A stretch of 54,039 nucleotides of DNA, from the NCBI RefSeq assembly GCF_001548475.1, contig NZ_LRUJ01000035.1:1-54039 (forward strand), read 5' to 3'. The DNA comes from Bordetella hinzii LMG 13501. Lineage in GTDB: Bacteria > Pseudomonadota > Gammaproteobacteria > Burkholderiales > Burkholderiaceae_B. The stretch's first letter is position 1. Each line of letters starts with the position of its first letter. A program made the translations under genes and the position numbers. Positions 32,668-43,475 of the stretch are shown here, piece after piece. Under the pieces are notes generated by a model. That model was not told the DNA's origin, did no database searches, and saw nothing but the letters and a program-made list of their open reading frames with translations.

Positions 32668-33861
32668 TCAATATGCGGGCTGCCGGCCGCCGGCGCGGGA
32701 CTGCGCCATGCGCAAGGCCAGCTGCGACAGCACGCAGGCCGCGGCGATCACCAGCACGGCCGACCGCAGGGGCGAGCCGCCCAGGCCGGCCAGGCTGGTG
32801 CAGATCGCGCCGATGGCCATCTGGGTGCAGCCATACAGGCCGGAGGCCGAGCCTATCACCTGCGGGTTGACGCTCATGGCAAGCGTCAGCGCCGCCGGCG
32901 AACAGGCTCCCGCGCCCACGCAGAAGATAAACATCAACACCATGGTGAGCGTGGTGTCCATCACGCCGGCCAGCACGCAGCCCAGCAGCGCGAGCACGCT
33001 GACGGCGCTCAACAGATTGCCGCCCGTCAGCAGGCGGTCGATGGGGATGACATTGAGCAGTCGCCCGCACACCGCATTGCCCAGCCACACGCCGGAGACC
33101 AGGATGGCCAGGTAGACGCCCACCTCGTGCTCGGGACGGTGCAACTGCTCGATGAAAATAAAGGGCGCGCTCGCCACGAAGGCATACATGGACGTCGTGG
33201 CACAGCCGCCGCCCAGGGTATAGCCCACGAAACGCCGCGAACGGAACAGCGCGCCGTAGTCGCGCAGCAGCCGGGCCGGCGTCAGCGGCGCGGCCTGGGC
33301 CAGCGTCTCGGGCAGCTTGCGCCAGGCCAGCAGCAGGTTGCCCACGCCCAGCAGGCAAAGCACCGCCAGGATGGAGCGCCACCCCAGCGTGGCCGCCAGA
33401 AAGCTGCCGGCCAGCGGCGCGAGCGCTGGCGAGATCATCACCATCATGTTCATCAGCGCCAGGCGCTTGGCGGCCGAATTGTCGGCCGCGGTGTCGCGCA
33501 CGATGGCGCGCGCCAGCACCAGGCCCGCGCAGCCGCCCAGCGCCTGGAAGAGCCGCGCGGCGATCAGGGCATGGGCGCCGGGCGCCAGGGCCGCGGCCAG
33601 GCCGGCCAGCGTGTAGACGACCAGGCCGCCCATGAGCACCGGGCGGCGGCCGAAGCGATCCGACAAGGGGCCGTAGATCAGCTGGCCGCCGGCCAACCCC
33701 AGGATGTAGAGGCTGACCGTCATCTGCATGGAAGCATTGCTGGCCCCCAGGTCCTTGCCGGCCATGGCCAGCGCCGGCACGAAGATGTGCATGGCCAGCG
33801 TGCCGCTGAACGTGAAGACCGCCAGCATCCATAGCTGCACGCGGGGTACGGGGGTGTTCAT
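32668..33861 (-). CDS. MFS multidrug efflux transporter, Bcr/CflA family
   Basis: A 397-residue twelve-helix drug/proton antiporter starting at 33861 (MNTPVPRVQLWMLAVF), overlapping the MarR stop by ATGA. Family marks include DRFGRRPVLMGGLVVY (motif A between helices 2 and 3), FQALGGCAGLVLARAIVRD and LAPLAGSFLAATLGWRSI (motif C region). It would expel drugs such as bicyclomycin-like or phenicol-type compounds; the substrate is not certain. Co-transcribed with its MarR regulator behind a strong operator. Confidence 0.93.
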   Translation of the reverse strand: MNTPVPRVQLWMLAVFTFSGTLAMHIFVPALAMAGKDLGASNASMQMTVSLYILGLAGGQLIYGPLSDRFGRRPVLMGGLVVYTLAGLAAALAPGAHALIAARLFQALGGCAGLVLARAIVRDTAADNSAAKRLALMNMMVMISPALAPLAGSFLAATLGWRSILAVLCLLGVGNLLLAWRKLPETLAQAAPLTPARLLRDYGALFRSRRFVGYTLGGGCATTSMYAFVASAPFIFIEQLHRPEHEVGVYLAILVSGVWLGNAVCGRLLNVIPIDRLLTGGNLLSAVSVLALLGCVLAGVMDTTLTMVLMFIFCVGAGACSPAALTLAMSVNPQVIGSASGLYGCTQMAIGAICTSLAGLGGSPLRSAVLVIAAACVLSQLALRMAQSRAGGRQPAY

Positions 33862-34310
33862 GCGCCCTCTCCTTCGGCGTCCAGCCGCTCGCAAATGTGT
33901 TCGAGCAAGGCGCACGCCCCGGCGATCGCTTCGGGCGGCAGATCGGCCAGCGCGGCCTCGCGCACCTGGCGCGCCACGGCCTCGACCTGTTCGACCACGG
34001 CCTGGCCGGCCGGTGTCAGGGTCAGCGCCTTGGCGCGCCGGTCATCGGGATCTTCGCGGCGGGCCAGCAGGCCGCCGGCCTCCAGCGCGTCAAGCACCCG
34101 CACGATGGAAGAGCCGTCCAGGCCCAGCGAGGCGGCCAGTTCTTTCTGGCGCATCGGGCGGCCGGCGCGCGACACGCGCAGCAGCGGCAGCCAGGTGGCG
34201 TCGGTCAGGCCAAAGGGAAGCAGACGGCGGTCGGCGGCGCGGCGCCAGCTGCGCGCGGCCTGGGACAGCAGCGAGCCGAAGCGCGCCGCGGCGGTGGAGG
34301 AATCAGGCAT
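33858..34310 (-). CDS. MarR-family transcriptional regulator
   Basis: A 150-residue MarR repressor. The winged helix spans about residues 50-105: KELAASLGLDGSSIVRVLD (recognition helix) and LARREDPDDRRAKALTL (wing). It is coupled to the Bcr/CflA efflux gene by a 4-nt overlap, and a 29-bp inverted repeat lies 15 nt upstream of its start. The arrangement is the classic self-repressing regulator plus pump, released by the pump's substrate. Confidence 0.94.
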   Translation of the reverse strand: MPDSSTAAARFGSLLSQAARSWRRAADRRLLPFGLTDATWLPLLRVSRAGRPMRQKELAASLGLDGSSIVRVLDALEAGGLLARREDPDDRRAKALTLTPAGQAVVEQVEAVARQVREAALADLPPEAIAGACALLEHICERLDAEGEGA

Positions 34311-34324
34311 GATAGGAAAAATTA

Positions 34325-34353
34325 GATGGCATACAAACTAATTGTATCCCATC
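34325..34353. promoter_or_regulatory. 29-bp inverted repeat, candidate MarR operator
   Basis: Two 12-bp arms, GATGGCATACAA and TTGTATCCCATC, match at 11 of 12 positions around a 5-nt ACTAA spacer, 15 nt before the MarR start. The block is AT-rich in a G+C-rich surrounding, as expected for promoter DNA. It probably covers the promoter of the MarR-MFS operon. Confidence 0.72.
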
Positions 34354-34392
34354 AATTTAACCCTATGCTTTCGCCGCGCGGCACCGCCGCGC

Positions 34393-36141
34393 CTAGTGCA
34401 TGCGCCGCCGGTATAGCGTGCTGCGGTGCACCCCCAGCGCCCGCGCCGCGCGGCTGACATTGCCGCCATGGGCGGCCAGCGCGGCCTGGATGGCGCTCTC
34501 GGTGACCGCCTGAAGATCGGCCGCGGCGGCGGGAGCCTGGTCGCGGATGTCGGCCGGCAGCATGTCGCGCTCGACCACGCCGTCCGGGCCGGCCAGGACC
34601 TTGAGCGTGCGCAGCACGGCGCTCAGCTGGCGGTAATTGCCGGGCCAGGCATAGGCGGCCAGCTCGGCCTCGATGGCCGGCGGCAGCGCCGGGCCCGGCT
34701 GGGACGCCCACATCTGGCGCAGCAGCGCCGGCAGATCCGCGCGCTCGCGCAGCGGCGGCAGCGACACGGTGTATTCGGCGATGCGGTAGTACAGGTCGGC
34801 GCGCACGGGGGCATCGCCCTGGCCCCGGGCCAGCGGCCGGTGCGTGGCGCACACCAGCGCGAAATCCACCTCCACCGGCTTGCCGCCGCCCAAGGGCGAG
34901 ACTTCGCGCGTTTGCAGCACGCGCAACAGGCGGGCCTGCAAGGCCAGCGGCATGTCGCCGATCTCGTCCAGGAACAACAGGCCGCCATGCGCCTGGCGCA
35001 ACAGGCCCTTGCTGCCCTGGCGGCGCGCGCCGGTGAACGCGCCCTCTTCATAGCCGAAGAGTTCGGATTCGATCAGGCTCTCGGGCAGGGCGGCGCAATT
35101 GATGGCCACGAACGGGCCCCGGGCGCGGCGGCTGCGCGCATGCAGTTCGCGGGCGAACACCTCCTTGCCCGCGCCGGTCTCGCCCTGCACCAGCAGCGAC
35201 ACGCCGGCATCGCAAAGATGGACCGCGCGCGCCAGCGCGGCCAGCGTGGCCGCCTCGAAATACACGCCCGGCCGGCCGGTGGGCAGGCCCGCGGCCGGCG
35301 CCACGGCCGCCCGGCGCGGCTCGCGCAGGCGCAATGCGCGTCCCTCGCGGGTGCGCGCCAGGCCCTGGGCGGGATCGCCGTCGAACAGATCGGCATAACG
35401 CAGGGCGCCGATGGCCTGGCCATCCAGGCCCAGCAAGGCCCGCGCATGGCGGTTGGCGCCGGCCAGGCGCTCGCCGTCGAAGGCCAGCAAGGCCCGGTCT
35501 TCGAGACGGAGCACGTCGTGGCGGCCATGGGCGGCCTCGAAGATCGCGCGCTCCATGTCGTCGACGGCCGCCGTCACCTGCGCCAGCAGCTCGGGGCGGG
35601 CCAGGGCCGTCTGGCAGGAAAAGTCCAGCACGCCCAGGGTCCGGCCCTCGCTATCGGACACCGGCACGGCCATGCAGGTGAGGATGCGGTTGGATTCGAG
35701 GTAGTGTTCGGCGCCTCGCACCACCAGGGCGCGGCCCTCGGCCAGCGCGGTGCCGATGGCATTCGTGCCGGCGGCGGCCTCGCCCCAGCTGGCCCCCGGC
35801 ATCAGGGCCACGCGCCGGGCGCGCTCGGCAAAGCCGCTGTCGCCCTCGCAATCGAGCACCAGGCCCTGGGCGTCGGTCAGGATGATGATGCCGCCGGCGG
35901 CGCGCAGCCGGGCCAGGGCGGGTTCGGCCGCCCGCCGCAAGGCCTCGTTGCGCTGCCGCGCGGCGCGCAGCTCGGCGGCGGTCAGGGGGTCGTCCTGGCG
36001 CGCGCCGCGCATGTCTATGCCCAGTTCGGCGCAGCGGCGCCAGGAACGCAGGATGGGCTCGGCCACCAGCCCGCTGGGCAAGACGCCCTGCTCGGTGAAA
36101 AGGGCGCGCGCCTGGCTCAGCGCCCGTTGTCGATGGACCAT
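34393..36141 (-). CDS. Sigma-54-dependent transcriptional activator, AcoR-like
   Basis: A 582-residue bacterial enhancer-binding protein. The start at 36141 ([15 protein letters not shown]) follows GGAGA at 6 nt. N-terminal GAF-type sensor (about 60-190, with [18 protein letters not shown]) and a PAS-like stretch; AAA+ domain at about 300-500 with Walker [11 protein letters not shown], sigma-54 contact GAFTGA and [12 protein letters not shown]; Fis-type helix-turn-helix at the end ([20 protein letters not shown]). It is divergent from the aldehyde dehydrogenase gene, whose promoter is sigma-54 type, so it very likely activates it in response to an alcohol, aldehyde or acetoin-like signal. Confidence 0.95.
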   Translation of the reverse strand: MVHRQRALSQARALFTEQGVLPSGLVAEPILRSWRRCAELGIDMRGARQDDPLTAAELRAARQRNEALRRAAEPALARLRAAGGIIILTDAQGLVLDCEGDSGFAERARRVALMPGASWGEAAAGTNAIGTALAEGRALVVRGAEHYLESNRILTCMAVPVSDSEGRTLGVLDFSCQTALARPELLAQVTAAVDDMERAIFEAAHGRHDVLRLEDRALLAFDGERLAGANRHARALLGLDGQAIGALRYADLFDGDPAQGLARTREGRALRLREPRRAAVAPAAGLPTGRPGVYFEAATLAALARAVHLCDAGVSLLVQGETGAGKEVFARELHARSRRARGPFVAINCAALPESLIESELFGYEEGAFTGARRQGSKGLLRQAHGGLLFLDEIGDMPLALQARLLRVLQTREVSPLGGGKPVEVDFALVCATHRPLARGQGDAPVRADLYYRIAEYTVSLPPLRERADLPALLRQMWASQPGPALPPAIEAELAAYAWPGNYRQLSAVLRTLKVLAGPDGVVERDMLPADIRDQAPAAAADLQAVTESAIQAALAAHGGNVSRAARALGVHRSTLYRRRMH

Positions 36142-36166
36142 GGATTGTCTCCGTCTCTCGGCGTTC

Positions 36167-36206
36167 TGCGACACCTGTTGCGCGGCGCTGTCGCAAAACG
36201 CGACAG
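36167..36206. promoter_or_regulatory. Upstream activator sites for the AcoR-like protein
   Basis: Two related dyads: TGCGACA-CC-TGTTGCG (36167-36182, imperfect) and CTGTCGC-AAAAC-GCGACAG (36188-36206, perfect 7-bp arms). Both contain the TGTCGC/GCGACA half-site, and a further CTGTCGC half-site lies at 36250-36256. They are 75-115 bp upstream of the -24 box, the normal distance for enhancer-binding proteins. Binding by the neighbouring activator is inferred. Confidence 0.65.
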
Positions 36207-36279
36207 GCCGGCCCGCCGGCACGCCGCGCGGCGGGTCCGCGCCGCCCTACTGTCGCACGCGCCAACCGGCCCTGTCTAC

Positions 36280-36294
36280 TGGCACGGACTTTGC
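36280..36294 (+). promoter_or_regulatory. Sigma-54 (-24/-12) promoter of the aldehyde dehydrogenase operon
   Basis: TGGCACGGACTTTGC matches the sigma-54 consensus TGGCAC-N5-TTGC exactly, including the invariant GG and GC spaced as required. It points toward the aldehyde dehydrogenase, whose ATG is 56 nt after the promoter end, with the activator sites upstream. Confidence 0.85.
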
Positions 36295-36350
36295 TTGGAG
36301 AAGGACAGGGCCTCCCCGCCCCGACAACAAACCACGACCCGGAGACAAGC

Positions 36351-37880
36351 ATGGACATCGCGACCCGCATCACGCCCGAGAGCTACGGCACGCGGCTGGA
36401 CCTCAAGAAGACGTACGGCAATTTCATCGACGGCCGCTGGCAGGCCCCGGCCGATGGCGAGACCTTCGACAATCTCACGCCGGTCACCGGCCAGCTGCTG
36501 TCGTGCCACGCCCGCTCCAAGGAGCGCGACATCGAGATGGCGCTGGACGCCGCGCACCGCGCCGCGCCCAAATGGGGCGCCACGGCGCCGGCCGAACGCG
36601 CGCGGCTGCTCTTGCGCATCGCCGATGTGATGGAAGCCAACCTGGAGCTGCTGGCCACCGCCGAGACCTGGGACAACGGCAAGCCGATCCGCGAAGCGCG
36701 CGCGGCCGACATCCCGCTGGCCATCGACCATTTCCGCTACTTCGCCTCGGTCATCCGCGGCCAGGAGGGCGGCCTGTCGGAAATCGACGCCGACACCGTG
36801 GCCTATCACTTCCGCGAACCGCTGGGCGTCGTGGGGCAGATCATCCCCTGGAACTTCCCCATCCTGATGGCGGCCTGGAAACTGGCGCCGGCGCTGGCGG
36901 CCGGCAATTGCGTGGTCCTGAAGCCCGCCGAACAGACCCCGCTGGGCATCCTGATGTGGGCCGAGTTGATCGGCGACATCCTGCCGCCGGGCGTGCTCAA
37001 CATCGTGACCGGCTTCGGCCTGGAGGCCGGCAAGCCCCTGGCCTCCAGCAAGCGCATCGCCAAGATCGCCTTCACCGGCGAGACCACCACGGGGCGCCTC
37101 ATCATGCAGTACGCCTCGCAGAACATCATCCCGGTCACGCTGGAGCTGGGCGGCAAATCGCCCAATATCTTCTTTGACAACGTCGCCGCGGCCGATGACG
37201 ATTTCTTCGACAAGGCCATCGAGGGCTTCGTGATGTTCGCGCTCAACCAGGGCGAGGTCTGCACTTGCCCCAGCCGCGCGCTGATCCAGGAGTCCATCTA
37301 CGATAAGTTCATGGAGCGCGCCCTCGCGCGCGTGGCCGCCATCAAGCAGGGCAATCCCCTGGACCCCGACACCATGCTGGGCGCGCAAGCCTCGGCCGAG
37401 CAACTGGAAAAAATCCTCTCCTACCTGGACATCGGCAGGCAGGAAGGCGCCCAGGTGCTGGCCGGCGGCGAGCGCGCGCAATTGGCCGGCGGCCTGGCCG
37501 AGGGCTATTACGTGCAGCCCACGGTGTTCAAGGGCAATAACCGCATGCGCGTCTTCCAGGAGGAGATCTTCGGCCCCGTGGTGGCGGTGACGACCTTCAA
37601 GGACGCCGACGACGCCCTGGCGCTGGCCAATGACACCCTCTACGGCCTGGGCGCCGGCGTATGGTCGCGCGACATCAACACCTGCTATCGCATGGGACGC
37701 GGCATCAAGGCCGGCCGGGTGTGGACCAACTGCTATCACGCCTACCCGGCGCACGCGGCCTTTGGCGGCTACAAGCAGTCCGGCATCGGGCGCGAAACGC
37801 ACAAGATGATGCTGGACCACTACCAGCAGACCAAGAACCTGCTGGTGAGCTATTCGCCCAAGGCGCTGGGCTTTTTCTGA
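36351..37880 (+). CDS. NAD-dependent aldehyde dehydrogenase (AcoD/ExaC-like)
   Basis: A 509-residue aldehyde dehydrogenase oxidising acetaldehyde or similar aldehydes to acids. The start at 36351 ([16 protein letters not shown]) follows GGAGA. Key parts are [20 protein letters not shown] (cofactor strand), [12 protein letters not shown] with the general-base Glu, and [13 protein letters not shown] with the catalytic Cys. The extra cysteine of VCTC and the N-terminal length are typical of the AcoD/ExaC group. Controlled by the sigma-54 promoter and AcoR-like activator upstream; DUF779 follows. Confidence 0.95.
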   Translation: MDIATRITPESYGTRLDLKKTYGNFIDGRWQAPADGETFDNLTPVTGQLLSCHARSKERDIEMALDAAHRAAPKWGATAPAERARLLLRIADVMEANLELLATAETWDNGKPIREARAADIPLAIDHFRYFASVIRGQEGGLSEIDADTVAYHFREPLGVVGQIIPWNFPILMAAWKLAPALAAGNCVVLKPAEQTPLGILMWAELIGDILPPGVLNIVTGFGLEAGKPLASSKRIAKIAFTGETTTGRLIMQYASQNIIPVTLELGGKSPNIFFDNVAAADDDFFDKAIEGFVMFALNQGEVCTCPSRALIQESIYDKFMERALARVAAIKQGNPLDPDTMLGAQASAEQLEKILSYLDIGRQEGAQVLAGGERAQLAGGLAEGYYVQPTVFKGNNRMRVFQEEIFGPVVAVTTFKDADDALALANDTLYGLGAGVWSRDINTCYRMGRGIKAGRVWTNCYHAYPAHAAFGGYKQSGIGRETHKMMLDHYQQTKNLLVSYSPKALGFF

Positions 37881-37932
37881 AACCCCTCGGGGAGGCCCGC
37901 GGGCTTCCCCGCCCCCGACCCGGAGACAGCGC

Positions 37933-38313
37933 ATGATGCCGCGCACGCCGCGCGTGGTCGCCACCGATGCCGGGCGCGACCTCATCGCAACCCTGAAGGC
38001 CAAGCATGGGCCGCTGATGTTCCATCAATCGGGCGGCTGCTGCGACGGCAGCTCGCCCATGTGCTATCCAGCCGGCGGTTTCATGGTCGGCGCCACGGAT
38101 GTGCTGCTGGGCGAACTGGAGGGCTGCCCCTTTTATATGGGCGAAGACCAGTTCGCCTATTGGGAACACACGCAACTCATCATCGATGCCGTGCCCGGGC
38201 GCGGCGGCGCCTTTTCGCTGGACAGCGCCGAGGGCCGGCGCTTCCTGTTGCGCTCGCGCTTGTACACCGATGCGGAGTGGGCGCGCGTGGCCCCGGTGAC
38301 GCGGGGCGCCTGA
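37933..38313 (+). CDS. DUF779 protein
   Basis: A 126-residue protein of the DUF779 family. The segment FHQSGGCCDGSSPMCYPAGG holds three cysteines that may bind metal or be redox active, followed by GATDVLLGELEG and a C-terminal FSLDSAEGRRFLLRSRL. It sits 52 nt after the aldehyde dehydrogenase, the constant partner of this family, so it shares the sigma-54 promoter. The biochemical role is not established; an accessory part in aldehyde metabolism is plausible. Confidence 0.9.
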   Translation: MMPRTPRVVATDAGRDLIATLKAKHGPLMFHQSGGCCDGSSPMCYPAGGFMVGATDVLLGELEGCPFYMGEDQFAYWEHTQLIIDAVPGRGGAFSLDSAEGRRFLLRSRLYTDAEWARVAPVTRGA

Positions 38314-38326
38314 GCCGCGGCCAGCC

Positions 38327-38662
38327 TCACTGCGGAAACAGCAGCCGGGTGTGGACCGGATCCACTGCGCCGCTGCGCTTGCCGTCGGGATCGAAATAGC
38401 GATCCTCGCGGCACACACGCTCCCGCGTGTCGCAGAACACGCCATTGGCATAGGTGAAGGCGCTGCGGTCGAAGTCGCCTTGCGCGGCCAGGCTCGCGGC
38501 GGCCTCGGCGCCCAGGTATTTGCGCGTCAACTCGCCGGAGACGCCCTGCTGGTCCGCGCAGAAATATCGGTCGCACAGCACGCCGGCCTGCGGCGTGCGC
38601 AAGGCCGGCGCCGCCTGCGCCGCCGTGGCGGCCAGCGCCAGGACCAGAAACGGGATCTTCAT
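38327..38662 (-). CDS. YcgJ-like exported protein
   Basis: A 111-residue exported protein. The ATG at 38662 follows AAGGAG, giving the signal peptide MKIPFLVLALAATAAQA. The mature part has four cysteines in a recurring pattern (GVLCDRYFCAD, then GVFCDTRERVCRED), suggesting two disulfides, and resembles E. coli YcgJ. Function unknown. It ends 13 nt from the convergent DUF779 gene and follows the SDR gene on the same strand after a 109-nt gap. Confidence 0.82.
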   Translation of the reverse strand: MKIPFLVLALAATAAQAAPALRTPQAGVLCDRYFCADQQGVSGELTRKYLGAEAAASLAAQGDFDRSAFTYANGVFCDTRERVCREDRYFDPDGKRSGAVDPVHTRLLFPQ

Positions 38663-38771
38663 GGGCATCTCCTTGTGCGGTGAATGGCCTGCCACCCCGG
38701 GGGGCGGACAGCAAAATATACCCTTCCGCCCGCCCAGACCCCTCACGCGGCGGCGGCCAAGCGCCCGGCGC

Positions 38772-39527
38772 TCAGATGCCCTGTCCGCCGGAGACTTCGA
38801 TGCGCTGCGCATTCACCCAGCGGTTATCCTCGGACAGCAGGTTGGCGATCATCGGGCCGATGTCGTCGGCCATCCCGACGCGGCCCAGGGCGGTCATGTC
38901 GGCGAAGTAGCGATTGAACGCCGGCGTGTCCCGCACCGCCCCGCCGAAGAAGTCCGTCGCGATCGCGCCGGGCGCCACGGCGTTGACCGAGATCCCGCGC
39001 CGGCCCAGTTCCTTGGCCATGTAGACGGTCAGCACTTCGACCGCCCCCTTGACCGCCGCGTAGGCGGACCATCCTTCGGCCGATACGCGGGTCAGCCCGG
39101 AGGACAGGTTCACGATGCGCCCGCCATCGGCGATCAGCGGCAGCAAGGCCTGCGTGAGGAAGAACACGCCCTTGAAGTGCACGTCGACCAGCTTGTCGAA
39201 CGCCTGCTCGCTCATCTCGGCGATCGCGGCGACCTCGCCGTGTCCGGCGTTGTTGACGAGATGGTCCAGGCTGTCCCGCTGCCAGGTGGCGCGCAGGACC
39301 GCCCTCAGCTGGGCGGCGAAAGCCGGGAAACCCGATGCCTTGCCCACATCCAGCTCCAGGGCAACCGCCTTGCGTCCCAGGGCCTGGATCTCGGCCACGA
39401 CGGCGCCGGCTTCCGCCTGGCGGCTCTGATACGTCATGATGACGTCGCCGCCCTTGCGGGCGATGGCCAGCGCGGTGGCGCGGCCCAGACCCCGGCTGGC
39501 GCCGGTGACGAGGGAAATGGTGCTCAT
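38772..39527 (-). CDS. Short-chain dehydrogenase/reductase (SDR)
   Basis: A 251-residue classical SDR oxidoreductase. Cofactor motif TGASRGLGRATALAIA at the N-terminus, NNAGHGEVAAI in the middle, and the YAAVKGA catalytic Tyr-Lys pair; the serine of the triad is in LSSGL. An Arg/Ser pattern after the second strand (TYQSRQAEA) suggests NADPH preference. It is divergent from the AraC regulator at 39694 (166 nt), which probably controls it. Substrate unknown. Confidence 0.93.
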   Translation of the reverse strand: MSTISLVTGASRGLGRATALAIARKGGDVIMTYQSRQAEAGAVVAEIQALGRKAVALELDVGKASGFPAFAAQLRAVLRATWQRDSLDHLVNNAGHGEVAAIAEMSEQAFDKLVDVHFKGVFFLTQALLPLIADGGRIVNLSSGLTRVSAEGWSAYAAVKGAVEVLTVYMAKELGRRGISVNAVAPGAIATDFFGGAVRDTPAFNRYFADMTALGRVGMADDIGPMIANLLSEDNRWVNAQRIEVSGGQGI

Positions 39528-39693
39528 GGTTTGCTCCGTGACAGGGGGTGAAAACAGGGCTTCATTGTGTGGCCGCGGGCGCCGGCCCCTTTTGCCTGAA
39601 TCTCGGAACTCCTGGCCTTTTCCTCCAAAGCTGTTCGCGCCCGCCGCGGGGATGGACTACGATGTCCACGCAAGAAGGCAAGGTACCCCTGGC

Positions 39694-40584
39694 ATGAATG
39701 ACTCCCTACTCGACGCGGCGCGGCGCTATGCCCAGGCGCATGCCGCCCCCAACGGCGTGGCCCGCACGCCCATTGCCGGGCTGACGGTCATCCGCGCGAC
39801 GCGGCCCAGCGGGATCGACTACGCCATTTCGCGGCCGCTTGCCTGCCTGGTGCTGCAGGGCCGCAAAAGCGTGGCCATGGGCGCGCAGTCGGTCGAGTTC
39901 GGCGCGGGCGATTCGCTTCTGATCACCTCCGACGTTCCCACGGTCAGCCAAGTCACGCGCGCCAGCGCCGCCGAACCCTATCTTTCGCTGGTGCTGGACC
40001 TTGACCGGGGGACGATCGCCGAGCTTGCCGCGGAGATGAAGCTGGGGCCGCCGGCCCCCGGGGCGCACCTGCGCGCCGAACCCTCGGACGCCGAGGTGGC
40101 CGACGCGGCGCTGCGGCTCCTGCACCTGCTGGAACGTCCGGCCGCCTTGCCCGTGCTGCAGGCGCAACGGCTGCGCGAGATGCACTATTGGCTATTGGTC
40201 GGCAGGCACGGCCCGGTGATCCGCCGCCTCGGCTGGCCGGGCAGCCAGGCCCAGCGCGTGGCGCGCGCCATCGCCTTGCTGCGCGCGGAGTTCGCGCAGC
40301 CGCTGCCGATGCGGCGCCTGGCCGAGGCCGCGGGCATGAGCGCCTCGTCGTTCTACCAGCACTTCCGCGAGGCGACCTCCCTGTCCCCGCTGCAGTTCCA
40401 GAAACAACTGCGCCTGATCGAGGCCCGCCGCCTGATGACGGCCGACGGCCTGGCGGCCAGCGCCGCGGCTTTCGCCGTGGGGTACGAGAGCGTCCAGCAA
40501 TTCACCCGCGAGTACCGCCGCATGTTCGGCTTGCCGCCGGCCAAGGACACCGAGGCCGGCCGCGCCGCCCTTGCCGCGGCCTGA
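39694..40584 (+). CDS. AraC-family transcriptional regulator (AraC_N type)
   Basis: A 296-residue regulator starting at 39694 (MNDSLLDAARRYAQAH). The N-terminal cupin-like AraC_N domain contains RPLACLVLQGRKSVAMG and FGAGDSLLITSDVPT. The C-terminal double helix-turn-helix includes MRRLAEAAGMSASSFYQHF and AAAFAVGYESVQQFTREYRR. This subgroup commonly regulates an adjacent divergent oxidoreductase, here the SDR gene. It is followed by a strong bidirectional hairpin. Confidence 0.93.
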   Translation: MNDSLLDAARRYAQAHAAPNGVARTPIAGLTVIRATRPSGIDYAISRPLACLVLQGRKSVAMGAQSVEFGAGDSLLITSDVPTVSQVTRASAAEPYLSLVLDLDRGTIAELAAEMKLGPPAPGAHLRAEPSDAEVADAALRLLHLLERPAALPVLQAQRLREMHYWLLVGRHGPVIRRLGWPGSQAQRVARAIALLRAEFAQPLPMRRLAEAAGMSASSFYQHFREATSLSPLQFQKQLRLIEARRLMTADGLAASAAAFAVGYESVQQFTREYRRMFGLPPAKDTEAGRAALAAA

Positions 40585-40594
40585 GCCGCCGCGG

Positions 40595-40624
40595 CCGTCC
40601 GGGCGGGCGACGCCGCCCGGACGG
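40595..40624. terminator. Hairpin between convergent AraC and transporter genes
   Basis: CCGTCCGGGCGG and its exact complement form a 12-bp stem around GCGACG, 10 nt after the araC stop and 3 nt from the convergent ATP-binding gene's stop. No U-tract follows on either strand, so it is a probable but non-classical bidirectional terminator or 3'-end stabiliser. Confidence 0.55.
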
Positions 40625-40627
40625 TGT

Positions 40628-42608
<1,981 letters not shown>

Positions 42609-42612
<4 letters not shown>

Positions 42613-43475
42613 GATCGCTCCGTACGCAGTTTGGGGTCGATGGCGTCGCGCAGGGCATCGCCCAGCAGGTTGAGCGCCAGCACCGTCAAGAGGATGGCCA
42701 GGCTGGGGAAGACGGTCAGCCACCAGGCGTCGAGGATGTTCTCGAAACCCTCGCGGATCATGCTGCCCCAGGTGGCTGCAGGCGGCGGCACGCCCAGGCC
42801 GATGAAGCTGAGCGAGGCTTCGCTGCGGATGGCCGAGGCCATCCACAGCGAGCCCAGCACCACCACGTCGGAGACCATATTGGGCAGGATGTGCACGCCC
42901 ATCAGGCGCAGCGGCCCGAAGCCCAGCGCCCGCCCGGCCTCGACGAAATCGCGCTGTTTGAGCGCGATGGTCGGCGCGCGGGCCACCCGTACGAAAGGCG
43001 CGATCTCGGTGATGGCGATGGCGATGATGAGGTTCTCCAGGCTGGCGCCCAGCATGGCCGCGACCATCAGCCCCAGCAGCAGGGTCGGGAAGGACAGCAG
43101 CACATCGACCAGGCCCATGATGATCTGGTCCACCAGGCCGCCGGCATAGCCGGCCAGGATGCCCAGGGCCGATCCGATGCACATGGCGATCATGATGGCC
43201 ACGAAGCCCACCAGCAGCGACACGCGGGCGCCGTAGATCAAGCGCGAGAGCACATCCCGGCCGTAGCTGTCGGTGCCCAGCCAGAATTCGGCCGAGGGCG
43301 GCTCCAGGCGGTAGGCGATGTTCTGCTGCAGCGGATCATGCGGCGCCAGCCAGGGGGCCAGCACGGCCGCCAGCACGATGCAAAGCAGCAACCCGATACC
43401 CACCCAGGACAGGCGGTTGCGGGACAGGGCCTGCAGCAGGGCATTGGGCCGCGCGGAGGAAGCAAGGGCGCTCAT
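42609..43475 (-). CDS. Peptide/opine ABC transporter permease (DppC type)
   Basis: A 288-residue permease, start at 43475 (MSALASSARPNALLQ), overlapping the DppB-type gene by ATGA. First helix near residues 25-45, then the OppC-N motif FWLGTDSYGRDVLSRLIYGA, and five further helices. The ATPase-coupling EAA loop is seen as AGRALGFGPLRLMGVHILPN. Second membrane subunit of the importer. Confidence 0.94.
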
